Below are positions 12,838-24,500 of a stretch of 64,000 bases of DNA, one piece after another (the stretch's first letter is position 1; every line of letters begins with the position of its first letter). The notes below the pieces were generated by a model, which was not told the origin of the DNA, searched no databases, and saw only the letters and a program-made list of their open reading frames with translations. The stretch covers positions 35,961,191 through 36,025,190 of the forward strand of contig NC_068346.1 in assembly GCF_014633365.1 (NCBI RefSeq), written 5' to 3'. Source of the stretch: Diospyros lotus. Taxonomy: Eukaryota; Streptophyta; Magnoliopsida; Ericales; Ebenaceae. Made by a program: the position numbers and the translations under genes.

Positions 12838-13310
12838 CCATATTTTTGTCCCTATGTTTTCACTTCTTTTTGTGTGATCACTCGAACTTTTCGTTGTTTT
12901 AATTATACCCTTAAACTTAATTTTCAAATCAATTTAAACCCTATAGTTTGATTCTTTTTTTCATGTGACCAGCCGAACTTTTTGTTATTTTGATTATACC
13001 CTTGTCCCTACCTTTTCAATTTAATTTAATCAATGTATTTTTATGTATAAAAAAAATATAAAGTAAGATGATAAAGTATATATTATACATTGTTTACGTC
13101 AAAATATAGATATTAAATTGATTAAAAAATACATGTCTATAGGTGTATTCGAAATAATAAAAAGTTTAAAATATCATACGAAAAAAACTATCATAATACA
13201 GAATTTTAATTGACTCAAAAATATAAATTTAAAGATGTGTAATCGAAATAACAAAAAAATTTAAACAATCATACCAAAAATATATAAAAATATAAATCTG
13301 ACATTGAAAA
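12838..13310. mobile_element. Foldback element with duplicated arms
   Basis: The left arm holds two diverged copies of a unit resembling GTGATCACTCGAACTTTT followed by GTTTTAATTATACCCTT (near 12878 and 12968). The right arm holds two inverted copies (near 13145-13185 and 13220-13265). It is non-coding and A+T-rich. Ends approximate and target duplication not identified. Confidence 0.45.
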
Positions 13311-15900
13311 GTGTTGATATGACATTTATATATATATAGGCTGTTTTTTAATTTTCTCCATTGTTTTTGGGTGCCGACATGCCTTTTGACTTTGCCTTTT
13401 TTTTTGTTGTCCATGTTTTCAACTACAAAGACGGATCAAAGTTACATTCGCCAATGTGGCAATATCTACCACTATATATGCATTTTACCACTTGGATCTC
13501 TCCAAGGTGGGCATTTTAAGTGCAACTACACTTAAAAAAACAAGTGGATCTAAGAGCTTGATTGGTTGGTTGTGTCCTTATAATATCATTTGAAATTTAA
13601 GAGTGAAAGCTAATGCTACTTTTAATGAAGTCGAACAGTTTGATTAATAAAGAATAATAATGTCAATATAATGGGGGAAACGAGGGGCTCGGTTTGCTCA
13701 TTTTATACATATAATTTTTTTAAAAAAATTACATGTAGTATCTCTAAGATTTAGAATAATTGCAAGAATTATCTTTTATTATTTAAGAAATTACGATGAG
13801 TACCCTAGAAGATTAATACTGTATTGTAATTTTTTTTCTGTCATTACTTAATCCTAATTAAATATTAAAATGGCCAAAATACCCTTACATTTAAAGATTT
13901 TCTTCTCATTTCTTTTTTTTTTTTCTCTTTTTCTTAGTTTCTTCTCTGTTCTCTACAATGAAACCCAAGTTTGAGCTCACCTCTATCTCTTTTTCTTTTT
14001 TTTTTTAATATCTCTATAATGGCCTTTGTCTCTCTCTATTTTTTAATAACCTAGCAGTCGACGACTATTGCTAAATGATGATTACTGATTACTTTTTTTT
14101 TTATTACTTTTCTAAAATTAGAGAAGAAAGAAGAGATAGAATAAAGGGTAAAATTGTTGTTTTATTAATTTGTTTAACAACTAGGGAAGGGAGGTTATCA
14201 TTGATTTTTAAATATAAGATGATTTTTACAAATAAGTCAAACCTTCGCGATGGCTATTATAGTTTTAGCAATATTTTTTGTAATTTAGACTTATCACTTT
14301 TTTGGGGGGCTTAAAAATAGGAAGTGAATTTTTTTTTGTCTTTCTTATCTCATGATGCATTTTTATTTGCATTTCTAGAACCGATCGAATCTTGATCCAC
14401 TTATTAGCTTCAACTCATTTTCGATTTGATTTGGTTAGGTAGGATTGGTCCAAGACTAAGAACTAGTTGAAGTGAATAAATAATATTATTTATTAATAGT
14501 ATACATATAAATATGTATATATGGTTTTTTTAAAAAATTATATTAAAAAACAAGAATTTTTTTTTTAAAAAACTAGATCGAACTAGTCTAGTCCCGACCC
14601 TAATCAATCTAATCCAAAACTAGTTCAAACTAAATGAATACCTTTACAAACAAATGTGTCCAATTAATGTTCTCATAATTAGGAAGAAAAGTTAGGCATG
14701 ATAGTTGTTGAAGAACATTTTTTGTTGAAAAATTTCAGTTTGAATTATACATTTTTTAATTGAAATCAAATATTCTATACACATTTGCATATATAACCCA
14801 CATTCTTTTTCCTTTTGTTTTCAAGACTCTAAATTAATTAGATGATTTTTTTTTTTCATTTTTCTTTTGTCGAGAGGGAGCTGACATATTAAGTTCTATG
14901 AATATTCAAAAAAACTTATTGTTATCAATAATATTAATGTGGCATAATTTGTCTCTTACTGTTAAACTCATAGATCGTATAATGGAGGACATTTGAAACA
15001 ATTAAAAGAAATCAAATTTAAACTAGAGATGTCAACTATTAGCATAAAGTGTGAGTCTATATTGAAAAACATGATAAACTTGTGTATTTTTTATCTAAAA
15101 TTTTAGGTAACTCTTCATCTAAGTCCACTTGATAACAGTTAAAAAAAATATAAAATTTTTATACATAAAAATTCATCAGAATAAGAAGATAGTGACAACT
15201 TGATAAATATAACACACACACACACATAACTAGATTTTGTATTCATTCTATAAAAAGTAATATTTATGAAATCACATGTTTTGAGGCATTATATTTAGAG
15301 AAATAGACAGAGAGACAGAGACAAGACAAAGAAGAATGGTGAATGGAGTTGGAATTGGGAAGACTATAGATTTTGTCCAAAGGGAGGAGTGGTAGTAGGA
15401 GGAGGAGGAGGTGAGGGAGAATAATTGTCAAAATATCACCTTTTTTAAGTAAAAAAATTTATTCTCAAATTACCATATTTTCAAAAATAATTCCCAAAAT
15501 ACCACCATTTTGGGATTTTTTTTTTTTTTAACAAAAAAATTGGTATTTTTGGCAATTACTCTGAGAGTGGTCCACAAATTCCATTCCACAGCTGCTACTT
15601 TTACATAGTACAGAAGAAAGGCCCTTTGTTATTTCTTTCTTTCTTTTCTTATATGCTTTAGGCATTAGACATGAGATTGGAGTGTTAGGCATTGACTACT
15701 GTATTGGGTATGGGAAGTGCAATCCACACGTCTGTGAATGGATTTGATTGGTGTTTGGTGGTGGGAGGGGGGAATTGGAAATGCCAATGCCATTGAATCT
15801 CTCATTCAACTCACCTCTTCACTCTGACTTTGAGCAAGCCCCACCTTTTCCCTCCTTTTTTTTTTCTCTCCTTCCTTTTTTATGACAACATCCAACAGAG
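13311..15900. other. Intergenic DNA upstream of the NPF gene
   Basis: No gene recognised. A small inverted-repeat stretch (about 15425-15562) has left AATTGTCAAAATATCACC mirrored by right GGTATTTTTGGCAATT, possibly a short MITE about 350 bp upstream of the NPF TATA box. A T run and GA/AC microsatellites are also present. Confidence 0.45.
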
Positions 15901-15908
15901 GCCTTAGC

Positions 15909-16034
15909 TTATAAATTTGGGACATCTTCCCCACTCCAATCCCCACCAACTCATTAGCTTGGCTTAGCTTAGCTAGTAATACCACAACATCTCCTCAGCC
16001 ACAGACACAGAGAGAAAGAGAGACTCAACTTGAT
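15909..16034 (+). promoter_or_regulatory. NPF core promoter and 5' leader
   Basis: TTATAAAT at 15909-15916 is a good TATA box. Transcription would start near 15940, giving a leader of about 95 nt to the ATG at 16035. The CT-rich and AG-rich content between is typical of plant leaders. Inferred from sequence only. Confidence 0.55.
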
Positions 16035-18892
16035 ATGGAGAGTAGAGAGCAGGAAGAGACCACTTTTGATTGGAGAAGCAGACCTTCCAATCCCAACAAG
16101 CATGGTGGAATGAAAGCAGCTGCCTTTGTTCTTGGTATCTCTCTCTCTCTCTCTCTCTCTGTGCACATTTTTTTTGCATGGCCAAACGTTAGGGAGAAGT
16201 TGGCTCAGTTAGCTAGCTTTATCACAACTTTTTCTTCAAACTTGCTATTCCATAGTGATTGAGTACTTCTCTTATGGCCTATGTATATCTACTTGTTCTT
16301 TCTTTCTAAGTTTAGACAAGTTCTACTTGTTCTTTCTTTCTAAGTTTAGACAAGTTCTGGAACATTATCACTGTCACTCCCAAGAATTGTTCTTTAACCA
16401 ATCTGCTCTCAGCACTGTATATTCAACTTTTATGTTTGGTGTGAATAATATTAATATTTACTACTAGCCTTGTTCAAGTTGATGATTGTATATGGTGGCT
16501 TTGTTTAGGGCTTCAAGCATTTGAGATAATGGCAATAGCTGCAGTTGGGAATAACCTCATAACATATGTGATAAATGAGATGCACTTCTCCTTGTCACAG
16601 TCAGCCAACGTAGTCACCAACTTCATTGGAACAGTCTTCATCCTGGCTCTCCTTGGAGGCTACCTCTCTGATTCTTATCTTGGCTGCTTCTGGACCATGC
16701 TCATCTTCGGTTTTGTGGAACTTTCTGTATCTACTCTCTCTCATATTCTCTCCCTCTTTTTATCTATTTCACTTCTACCTCCCAAGCTATATATATGCAC
16801 TTCTTATGTGCATTCTATATATATATATGGTGCTTACAAATATGGGTTTATGGGTTTTTGTTGCAACTTTCTAGGGTTTCATATTGCTCTCAGTCCAAGC
16901 CCATCTTCCACAGTTGAAGCCACCACAGTGCAACATGGCAACAAATGGAGACTACTGTTTGGAAGCAAAAGGTTTCAAGGCCCTAATCTTTTTTGTGGCA
17001 CTTTACCTGGTGGCAATAGGCAGTGGCTGTGTGAAGCCCAACATGATCTCCCATGGGGCAGACCAGTTTAACAAGGATGATCCCGAGCAATCCAAGAAGC
17101 TCTCCACCTACTTCAACTCTGCCTACTTTGCCTTCTCCATGGGTGAGCTTGTTGCCCTAACTGTTCTGGTTTGGGTCCAAACTCATTCTGGGATGGACAT
17201 CGGCTTCGGTGTCTCAGCGGCAGCCATGGCAATGGGGTTGATTAGTTTGGTCTGTGGGACTCTGCTTTACAGGAACAAGGCTCCTCAAGGAAGCATCTTC
17301 ACCCCTATTGCTCAAGTAACATCTATATTTCTTATACCTTATATCCATGCATATCCATAGCTGTTTGATTTGAGGTCTTTTGTGTTATAGATGACAGAAT
17401 ACTCCTAGTTTGTTTTTGCATCTTGAACTTTATTCATTGTCATCTTTACATCATATGTGTTTTTATATTTCTATTGTCTGATAAGATTCATTGTTGACCA
17501 ATTATGGCCTAAGTTAAGTGGATAGATTATTAAATAAGGCTACTGTAGATCTTAAGTGCATCCTCATGATTCATGACCCTAAAAAAGCTTATGTTTGCAA
17601 GTATACATTATTAGTCATGGAGCTTCTTCACTAATAATTAAGGGTACATTTTTGCTCCTTTTTTTTTCTTTTTCTTTTTCTTTTTCTTTTTTTAATTTTG
17701 CAGGTGTTTGTGGCTGCAATTCTAAAGAGGAAGCAAGTGTGCCCATCTAATCCACAAGTGCTTCATGGAAGTCAAAGCAAGGTGCCATACAGCCACTTCT
17801 CTGTTTCTTCCAGTGCAGGCACTCTTCTTCATACTGAAAGGTTCAGGTAAAATTAACTATTTTGAGAGTATACTTCCCTTCAAAATATAGTGATAAAAGG
17901 TTGAATCTTTCCAATATTTCTAAGCCTAGGCCCCAGGGGCTGGACAAGGCAGTCTTACAATTATGCCAAAATCTGAACCATTTTGTACAAAAATGTTCAG
18001 GTTTCTGGACAAGGCCTGCATAAGGACCCAGGATGAGACAAACTCAAAGGAGAGCCCATGGAGGCTGTGCACAGTGACTCAAGTGGAGCAAGTGAAGATA
18101 CTGATATCAGTTATCCCAATTTTTGCATGCACCATTGTCTTCAACACCATTTTGGCACAACTCCAGACATTCTCAGTCCAACAAGGAAGTTCAATGAACA
18201 CACAACTCACCAAGAACTTCAGCATACCTCCTGCTTCACTTCAGTCCATCCCTTACTCTATGCTCATCTTGATAATCCCTCTCTATGAAAAATTCTTCGT
18301 GCCATTCGCTAGAAAAATCACCGGCCATGATTCTGGGATCACGCCTTTGCAGCGGATAGGTTTCGGGCTCTTTGTTGTGACCTTTTCTATGGTTTCAGCC
18401 GCGGTTACAGAGAACAAAAGGAGGAACTTAGCCCTGAATGAGAACAAGATAATATCCATCATTTGGATCACCCCACAGTTCTTGATCTTTGGATTATCAG
18501 AAATGTTCACAGCAGTTGGTCTCATTGAGTTCTTTTACAAACAGTCATTGAAGGGGATGCAGTCATTTTTAACAGCCTTGACCTACTGCTCATACTCATT
18601 TGGGTTCTATCTAAGCTCTGTACTGGTTTCTATGGTGAACAAGATCACATCTAGCTCATCTAATGGTGGTTGGCTGAGTAATAATAATCTCAACAAGGAT
18701 AGGTTGGATCTGTTCTATTGGTTGCTGGCAGTGCTAAGTTTCCTCAACTTCCTGAACTACCTATTCTGGGTAAGATGGTATTCTCGTAATCTTTCTGCAT
18801 CAGTATCATCCACACCACAGCCTGAGTTTAACAGGGAGGATCATCATAGCTTCAACTCCTCAAAACACATTGGAGATGCCTATATTCCTTGA
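16035..18892 (+). CDS. NPF4.4-like: NPF (NRT1/PTR) family transporter, NPF4.3/NPF4.4 (NRT1.13)-like, complete
   Basis: Major-facilitator protein with 12 expected membrane segments; the family moves nitrate, peptides or hormones with protons at the plasma membrane or tonoplast. Exons: 16035-16134, 16509-16726, 16875-17315, 17704-17846, 18001-18892, all with GT..AG introns and matching phases, 1,794 nt, 597 residues, normal for NPF. Landmarks: N-terminal KHGGMKAAAFVLG, TM1-2 FEIMAIAAVGNNLITYV, LALLGGYLSDSYLG, TM4 GSGCVKPNMISHGADQF with its conserved lysine, FNTILAQLQTFSVQQGSSMN, FGLSEMFTAVGLIEFFYKQ, and YCSYSFGFYLSSVLV. The TM1 ExxE(K/R) motif typical of many NPF carriers is absent (E39-I-M-A-I). 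The proline expected in the TM10-TM11 loop is replaced by leucine 484 (QSLKGMQS). Both features agree with the NPF4.3/4.4 subgroup. Assignment to that subgroup is by recalled similarity. Confidence 0.93.
16288..16355 (+). repeat. 34-bp tandem duplication in NPF intron 1
   Basis: Two identical consecutive copies of a 34-bp unit beginning TCTACTTGTTCTTTC and ending TTTAGACAAGT lie in the first intron. The lack of any difference suggests a recent duplication. Confidence 0.85.
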
Positions 18893-20754
18893 GTGACATC
18901 AAAATTTCACTAAATGAATGTTCTTTTGACAATCCCAACAGTCTGTAACACTGAAAAAAGAGGCACACATAGAGAGGTATATGAGGACCCTGGACCCTTC
19001 TAGCTAGGTTAGCTAATATTTGTAAAAGAAGGGATTCAGTATATATTCCAAAAGGCACTTTGCAGGTTGAGAATTTCAAATACTTGCTACTTTTCCTCGG
19101 CATGATTTGTTTGACAATCTTGACACTCTTTTCAACATTTTAGTTAAGGATGCAGCTGAGGAAACCAAAAACATTTCCCTTTTCTAGTGAATTGTAGAAG
19201 ATGCTCATTAGAAAGAAGATGCACTTTTCCAAGGGGAGCCTAGTGACCTTTTGAGCAATTGGTCCCAACCCCCAAGGCTCTGTGGGGGGAATTAGGTGCA
19301 ATCCCATTGGCAAAAGATTCAGAATATTTTCTCCTCATTTCACTCCTTCCCTAAACAAACAGGTGTCACTTCTTCATAATGGGCAGGACGGGCCTCATCA
19401 CGTTCTTTTTGAATGACACAAAGGACACTGTAAGTGGGGAGCAAAGTGCCTTCGCTTTTGGTTAATTGAGGGGAGGGGGGATGGGGGGGTGTGGCTTAAC
19501 CTCATAGGAAACCTAACTACTGTGATTTGATGGATGATTGCCCATGGAATACAATGAATCCCCCCCGACCCCATCAATCAAGTCAAAAAGCAAAGTGAAC
19601 CTACAGGGTTATTATATATATATATATATATGTAGAGAGAGAGAGAGATGATCCATTGGACCATTAGCAACTCTATCCTCATGTTGTTGATTTTTCTCTT
19701 TTGACTTTACAAAAAGGAAACATGTCTCAAGCATGTTTTGTTGTTGGAGCTTGGCATTTTCTCTAAGAGCCGTAAACTAATCCTCTATTCCTACTACTAC
19801 TACTACAGCACTACTGGTCCATTTTTGAGCCAATTTGGAAGGGCGAGGGCCCCCATCATACCAATAGCTCTTTGATTCTATCCATGGATTTTAAGATGAT
19901 TCACACGCACAGAGGATGAATGAAAATTAGGCCTACATAGAATTTAAATGTAAAAAAAACAAAACTAGTGACTAGATGAGATCGAAAAAATTTAGCAATC
20001 CTTCCCAATACATCACATGCCACATCTTTTACTGCCATCACATGTATCATTTTGTGGGCGTAATTGGAGTAAGGTTGCAAGATGTATAAAAGTTCAGATC
20101 ATGATGAACGATGAACACACACAAAACACTCAATTCATTCACTCATTGCCACCATATGATGTCGCTTAATTGGCAATGGAAGATTTGTGTTATCAGGTTG
20201 TTCTTTATTTAAATCAAATATTATTTCAAAAGAAAGGGTTACCTGCTGTTTGGTAATATTCCCATAGGGTTGCATGCATGCATGAGCCCATATACACCTA
20301 AGATTGAGTATTTTGGGAGTTTTATCATTCTTTCTTTTTTCTAATCCCATTGCTACGAACATATTTTGTCCAGTAATTTGTAAAACCCAGGGAGAGTACA
20401 GTGCTAGAGGACCACCTCCTTGCAGACAGCAGGGAAAGAAAATCAGAAAGGAAAGAACAATTCATAACAAGCATAGTCAACTGGCCTGGTTTGATAACGT
20501 CTCCAAAGTTCAAAACCAAGTAAAAGACAGGAAGGGTAACTTGTTAAAGTTACTAATTAACTCAAAAGCTAGGAGCTGGAAGGAAAATTTCTTCAAATTC
20601 TTTTTCACCAAAGTTTGGGTTTTGATAGCATTCACCTATTAAATCCAAATTAAGCAACTGATTAAACAAAAAGCTGAAGAGCTTTTAAAGAAAATTTCTT
20701 CGGGACTTTTCCAACCCAAAATGAAATCCCAGCTGCTCAGGGTACCTGAATCAG
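18893..20754. other. NPF 3' region and intergenic DNA
   Basis: The NPF 3' UTR probably covers the first 200-300 bp. A (TA)n(GA)n microsatellite lies at 19612-19647. I see no further gene on either strand; the longest ORF (about 112 codons, 20304-20642) has no recognisable features. Confidence 0.5.
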
Positions 20755-21040
20755 TGTCACGACCCTTAGGGTATTATAGGGACAAAAGCAGTAATTAATT
20801 ACATTGTTGGTTAAGAAATACTTTTAGTTCTATTATAGTGCACATGAGTGCTATTCCTAGACTCTACTTCCAGTTGAACAGCCTATTTGCTCTAGTATGT
20901 AAAAAAATATATGTTGAAATGATATAATGAATTCATATTTTCCTCCTTTTTCTCTCATTCTCCCTTGTTTTCCCTCATTTCTCTTGATTTCTGCTGTCTC
21001 TCCCTCCAATAGACCCTAGCTAAACCCTAGGGTGGTGACA
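20755..21040 (+). mobile_element. Solo LTR, TGTCACGACCC family
   Basis: A 286-bp block beginning TGTCACGACCCTTAGGG and ending GGTGGTGACA is flanked by the 5-bp duplication ATCAG (20750-20754 and 21041-21045). The ends resemble those of the LTR at 45995-46302, so the two are probably the same family. It lies downstream of the SPF30 stop codon. Confidence 0.75.
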
Positions 21041-21544
21041 ATCAGCTGCTAGCTTCCCACCCATTAAGGAACTGATTAAAAAGCTGAAGTAGTATTGTAG
21101 GAGATGTCTTCAAAATATTTCCAACAAATATGAATCAGCATGACAGCAATTATTCCTCAACTGCTGCTCTGGGTAAGCTCAGTTTGCATTGAGATTAGAT
21201 TTGCCTATGGCTGCTAGCATCCTAATTAGCTGAATAAACGGCAATTCTGAGGAATATGTTTCTCCTCAACATTACATCATTGACTAAAAGGAAAAACCAG
21301 AAACTAATCCTGAAGTCATTTCAGTGCAGATTGTAGATTAAAAAAGAAAAAAAAAAGACTTGAGAAAGAAACCAAAAATTAATTTGTTATTTTAGAAATT
21401 TACTTCCTAAGTCGAGTAATCATTCCATGGTTTACTATGCAATTTTAGTAGTCCCTACCATCCTATCCTGCCGGTGCAATGATACTAAAAAAGCTGATAC
21501 AGAAAAACCCACGTGCAGGAGGAAACTCTGGAACAACTAATTAT

Positions 21545-24500
21545 CTAATCATCGCCAGTCTCAGCATTTACCCCCTTGAGATGCAAATGCTTTTCCCTCT
21601 TCTGAAACTCTGTCAAACCTTTCCCACTTCCAGTCACACCAACCTTCCCATGTGGATCATCAGGCGACTTAAAGATGCTCTCTCGCTTGCGCCCCGAGAA
21701 GAAACCGATCTGGTAATGCAGAAAACTTAATTATTCATCCTAGTTTGAAGGTAAAGAACCATAAAGTCACAAAGTTCAAAGTAACAAAAAATTAATAACT
21801 AAGTCCCCCGATGGAATGTTTTGACATTTTTTGCTATAACCATCTCCTATGACAATAAACATTTATTTTGTTAAGTTCAGTCCTGTTCAACAAATCATCA
21901 AAATTAATGATTTGGATTCTGGGATATGCATTACAGGTTTAGAAGCATCCATCCATCTTTTCTACAAGTTGTACATTAAAATGTAGTTTTCTAGCACCCG
22001 ACTGCTATGCCTACAACAACATTATGGTTTCAGGATAACATTTAAATAGTGCATTGGCATGATATAAAAGCTCATGGAAGATACCTTCTTGGCACGACCT
22101 TTGGTTGTCTGAAATTGCTGCCAAGCATTTTGTTTTTTATTTTGAGCAACTTCAAGTTGCTCCTGTCGCACCTTTGACTTAAAAGCATGTATCTTCTTGC
22201 GTTTGGTAGCTTTCTGAAAATAGTAAGTTAGTTAGCATAAAACAAGCACTAAAAACTAAGTAGAAAAATATACAAGAATGAGAAAACTGTACTTCCAAAA
22301 TCATGATGTCTATCAACAAAGAAAACGAGAAGAAATGGAAATCATTTGAGAGCCATACAATAAAAGATAAGATAAAAAATGAGGCATATGTAATAATGTT
22401 GGAGTGACTCCTATTGATGATAAGTGTCATGAGGCACGATTTAAGATGGTTTCATCGTGTGGAAAGAATATCAATAGAGGCTCTTGCAAGGAGAGGATAG
22501 AATGAAGCAAGCCTTTAGCAAAACAAGAAAAGGAAGGCCAAGAAAGCTTGGTAGGAGACTCTTAGGTATTATATGAATTATAAGAAGCCCTCACTGATGA
22601 TAAGGTGGCCACACATAGAAATGATTGATGTAATTGATCCCTCATAGTAGGATAAAGCTTGTTTATGGAAATCTTTTTAGGAGAAAGATGCTTGGAACAA
22701 GTGAAGAATGAAAGGAAAACAGTCTTTGTCAAGATATCGGGTCATATTACAGAAACAGCAGATTCACAGCTGCTTATTCAAAATCAAGATACTAACCACA
22801 TCTTCAGGGTCATTAGGATCTATTCGTAGCTTTGCAGGTAAACTTCGTGACTGGAAATCTGAAGCAGCAGCTTGTGCAATCTTCCGCTTGATGGCTTGTC
22901 TGGTAGCCTCTGCTTCCTTCTCAGCCTCCAGCAAAGCATTGACTTCAGCTTCTTCGATTAGCCTAACATTGGCAGGATCCACCTAGAATCACCCACAGAC
23001 ATTGTCATCAATGCTCCTCATGATTTAGTTTACACTTTACAGTGAATGTTTGTGCATGCGTGTGTGTGCAGTGCGAGAGAGAGAGAGAGAGAGAGAGAGC
23101 ATTTTGTATTAGTGAAAGATCCAATCATCCAAGAAATGAAAACAGAAGGCAACATTTAAATGAGGTAACAGGAAAATGACATGAAAAATATTTGTAAGAA
23201 ATACATAATTTTATGCATAAATGAAGATATTCTGAAGGACAAACGGCAAAAAAATTCATGGCACCACTTTATACCGTGAGAGGAAACATACTGTAATTGC
23301 AACTCAGATATTCCTATCACATTATTGTATTATATAGAATATTATTGATTTTAGTGTTCATATCATTTAGGAAGCAAACCGAAGGATGAGGTAGAAATCT
23401 AAAAAAACTGGTGACTGGTTATGCAATTAGAAAGCAGTTTCGAAGCATGCGTACTGCTTCTTTAATGTTTTAATTGAAGAATCTTTGCTAAAAGGAAAAG
23501 AAAGAAACAAGTCCTTCAGGTATTCAAGGGACAGGACATCATAGGCAGCAGGATCCAAGGAAGTCACTGGAAATCCCCGTGGTTGTTCAGCAGAACGCGT
23601 TGGCTCTGCAAGTCGGAATCTTCTTCAACAACCTTCTTTCATAGATTCCCTTCACCATAGCATCATGGACGCGACTAAGAGGTGTTTGGCTTACAGTTTT
23701 GACCACTTTTAGAGGCTATTTGGCTTACCCTTTTTTAAGATGGCTTTTAAGCATTTATACTTAAAAGTTATGTAAAGTTAGCTAGCGTTTAAATTGATAA
23801 CGTATTCGAATAAATATATTTTAAGTTGTCATTTATCTAATAATGTGTTTGGTTTGAAAAAACTGATAAGCTATCAAAACTTAACAAAAAGACTAAAATA
23901 GATATGTTACTAAATAACACAAATAAAATTTATAAAAATATTAAATTTTAATAAAAATAAATTATAATTGATGTTCAATTGATAAAATTTTTACCATTAC
24001 ATGCTGATAAATTATATATAATTATTAAAAAAAATTAATACAATGCTTTATGTTTAATTCATAAAAATGTTTAATATATATGTTTAGACATTATATAAAA
24101 ATTTTTATTTTTATATTTTATCAACACATATAAAATATTAATATTTAAATAAATTATTTGAAAACCTAGATTTGACCCTTTAAAAAATTTTGTATTCACA
24201 TATTAAATTTTATTTAAGTTATACATTTGAGTATATTATATTTAAATGATGTCCTTCATATTCCATTGAATAAATTTCAGAAATTTATATTTGTTTCATC
24301 CATAAATTTGATATATATTTATAATTAAATTTGATAATTACAAAATTAAAGTAAGTTTAATAGAAGTTTAATGTTCCCACACATATACTAAAATAAGCTT
24401 AATTCGGAGGAAGCTATTTATACAAGACAAAATTCTACTTTATCTCCTAGAAAACAGGAGCAAATTCAAACTTAAAAATAGTCGACTAATATTCAAAAAT

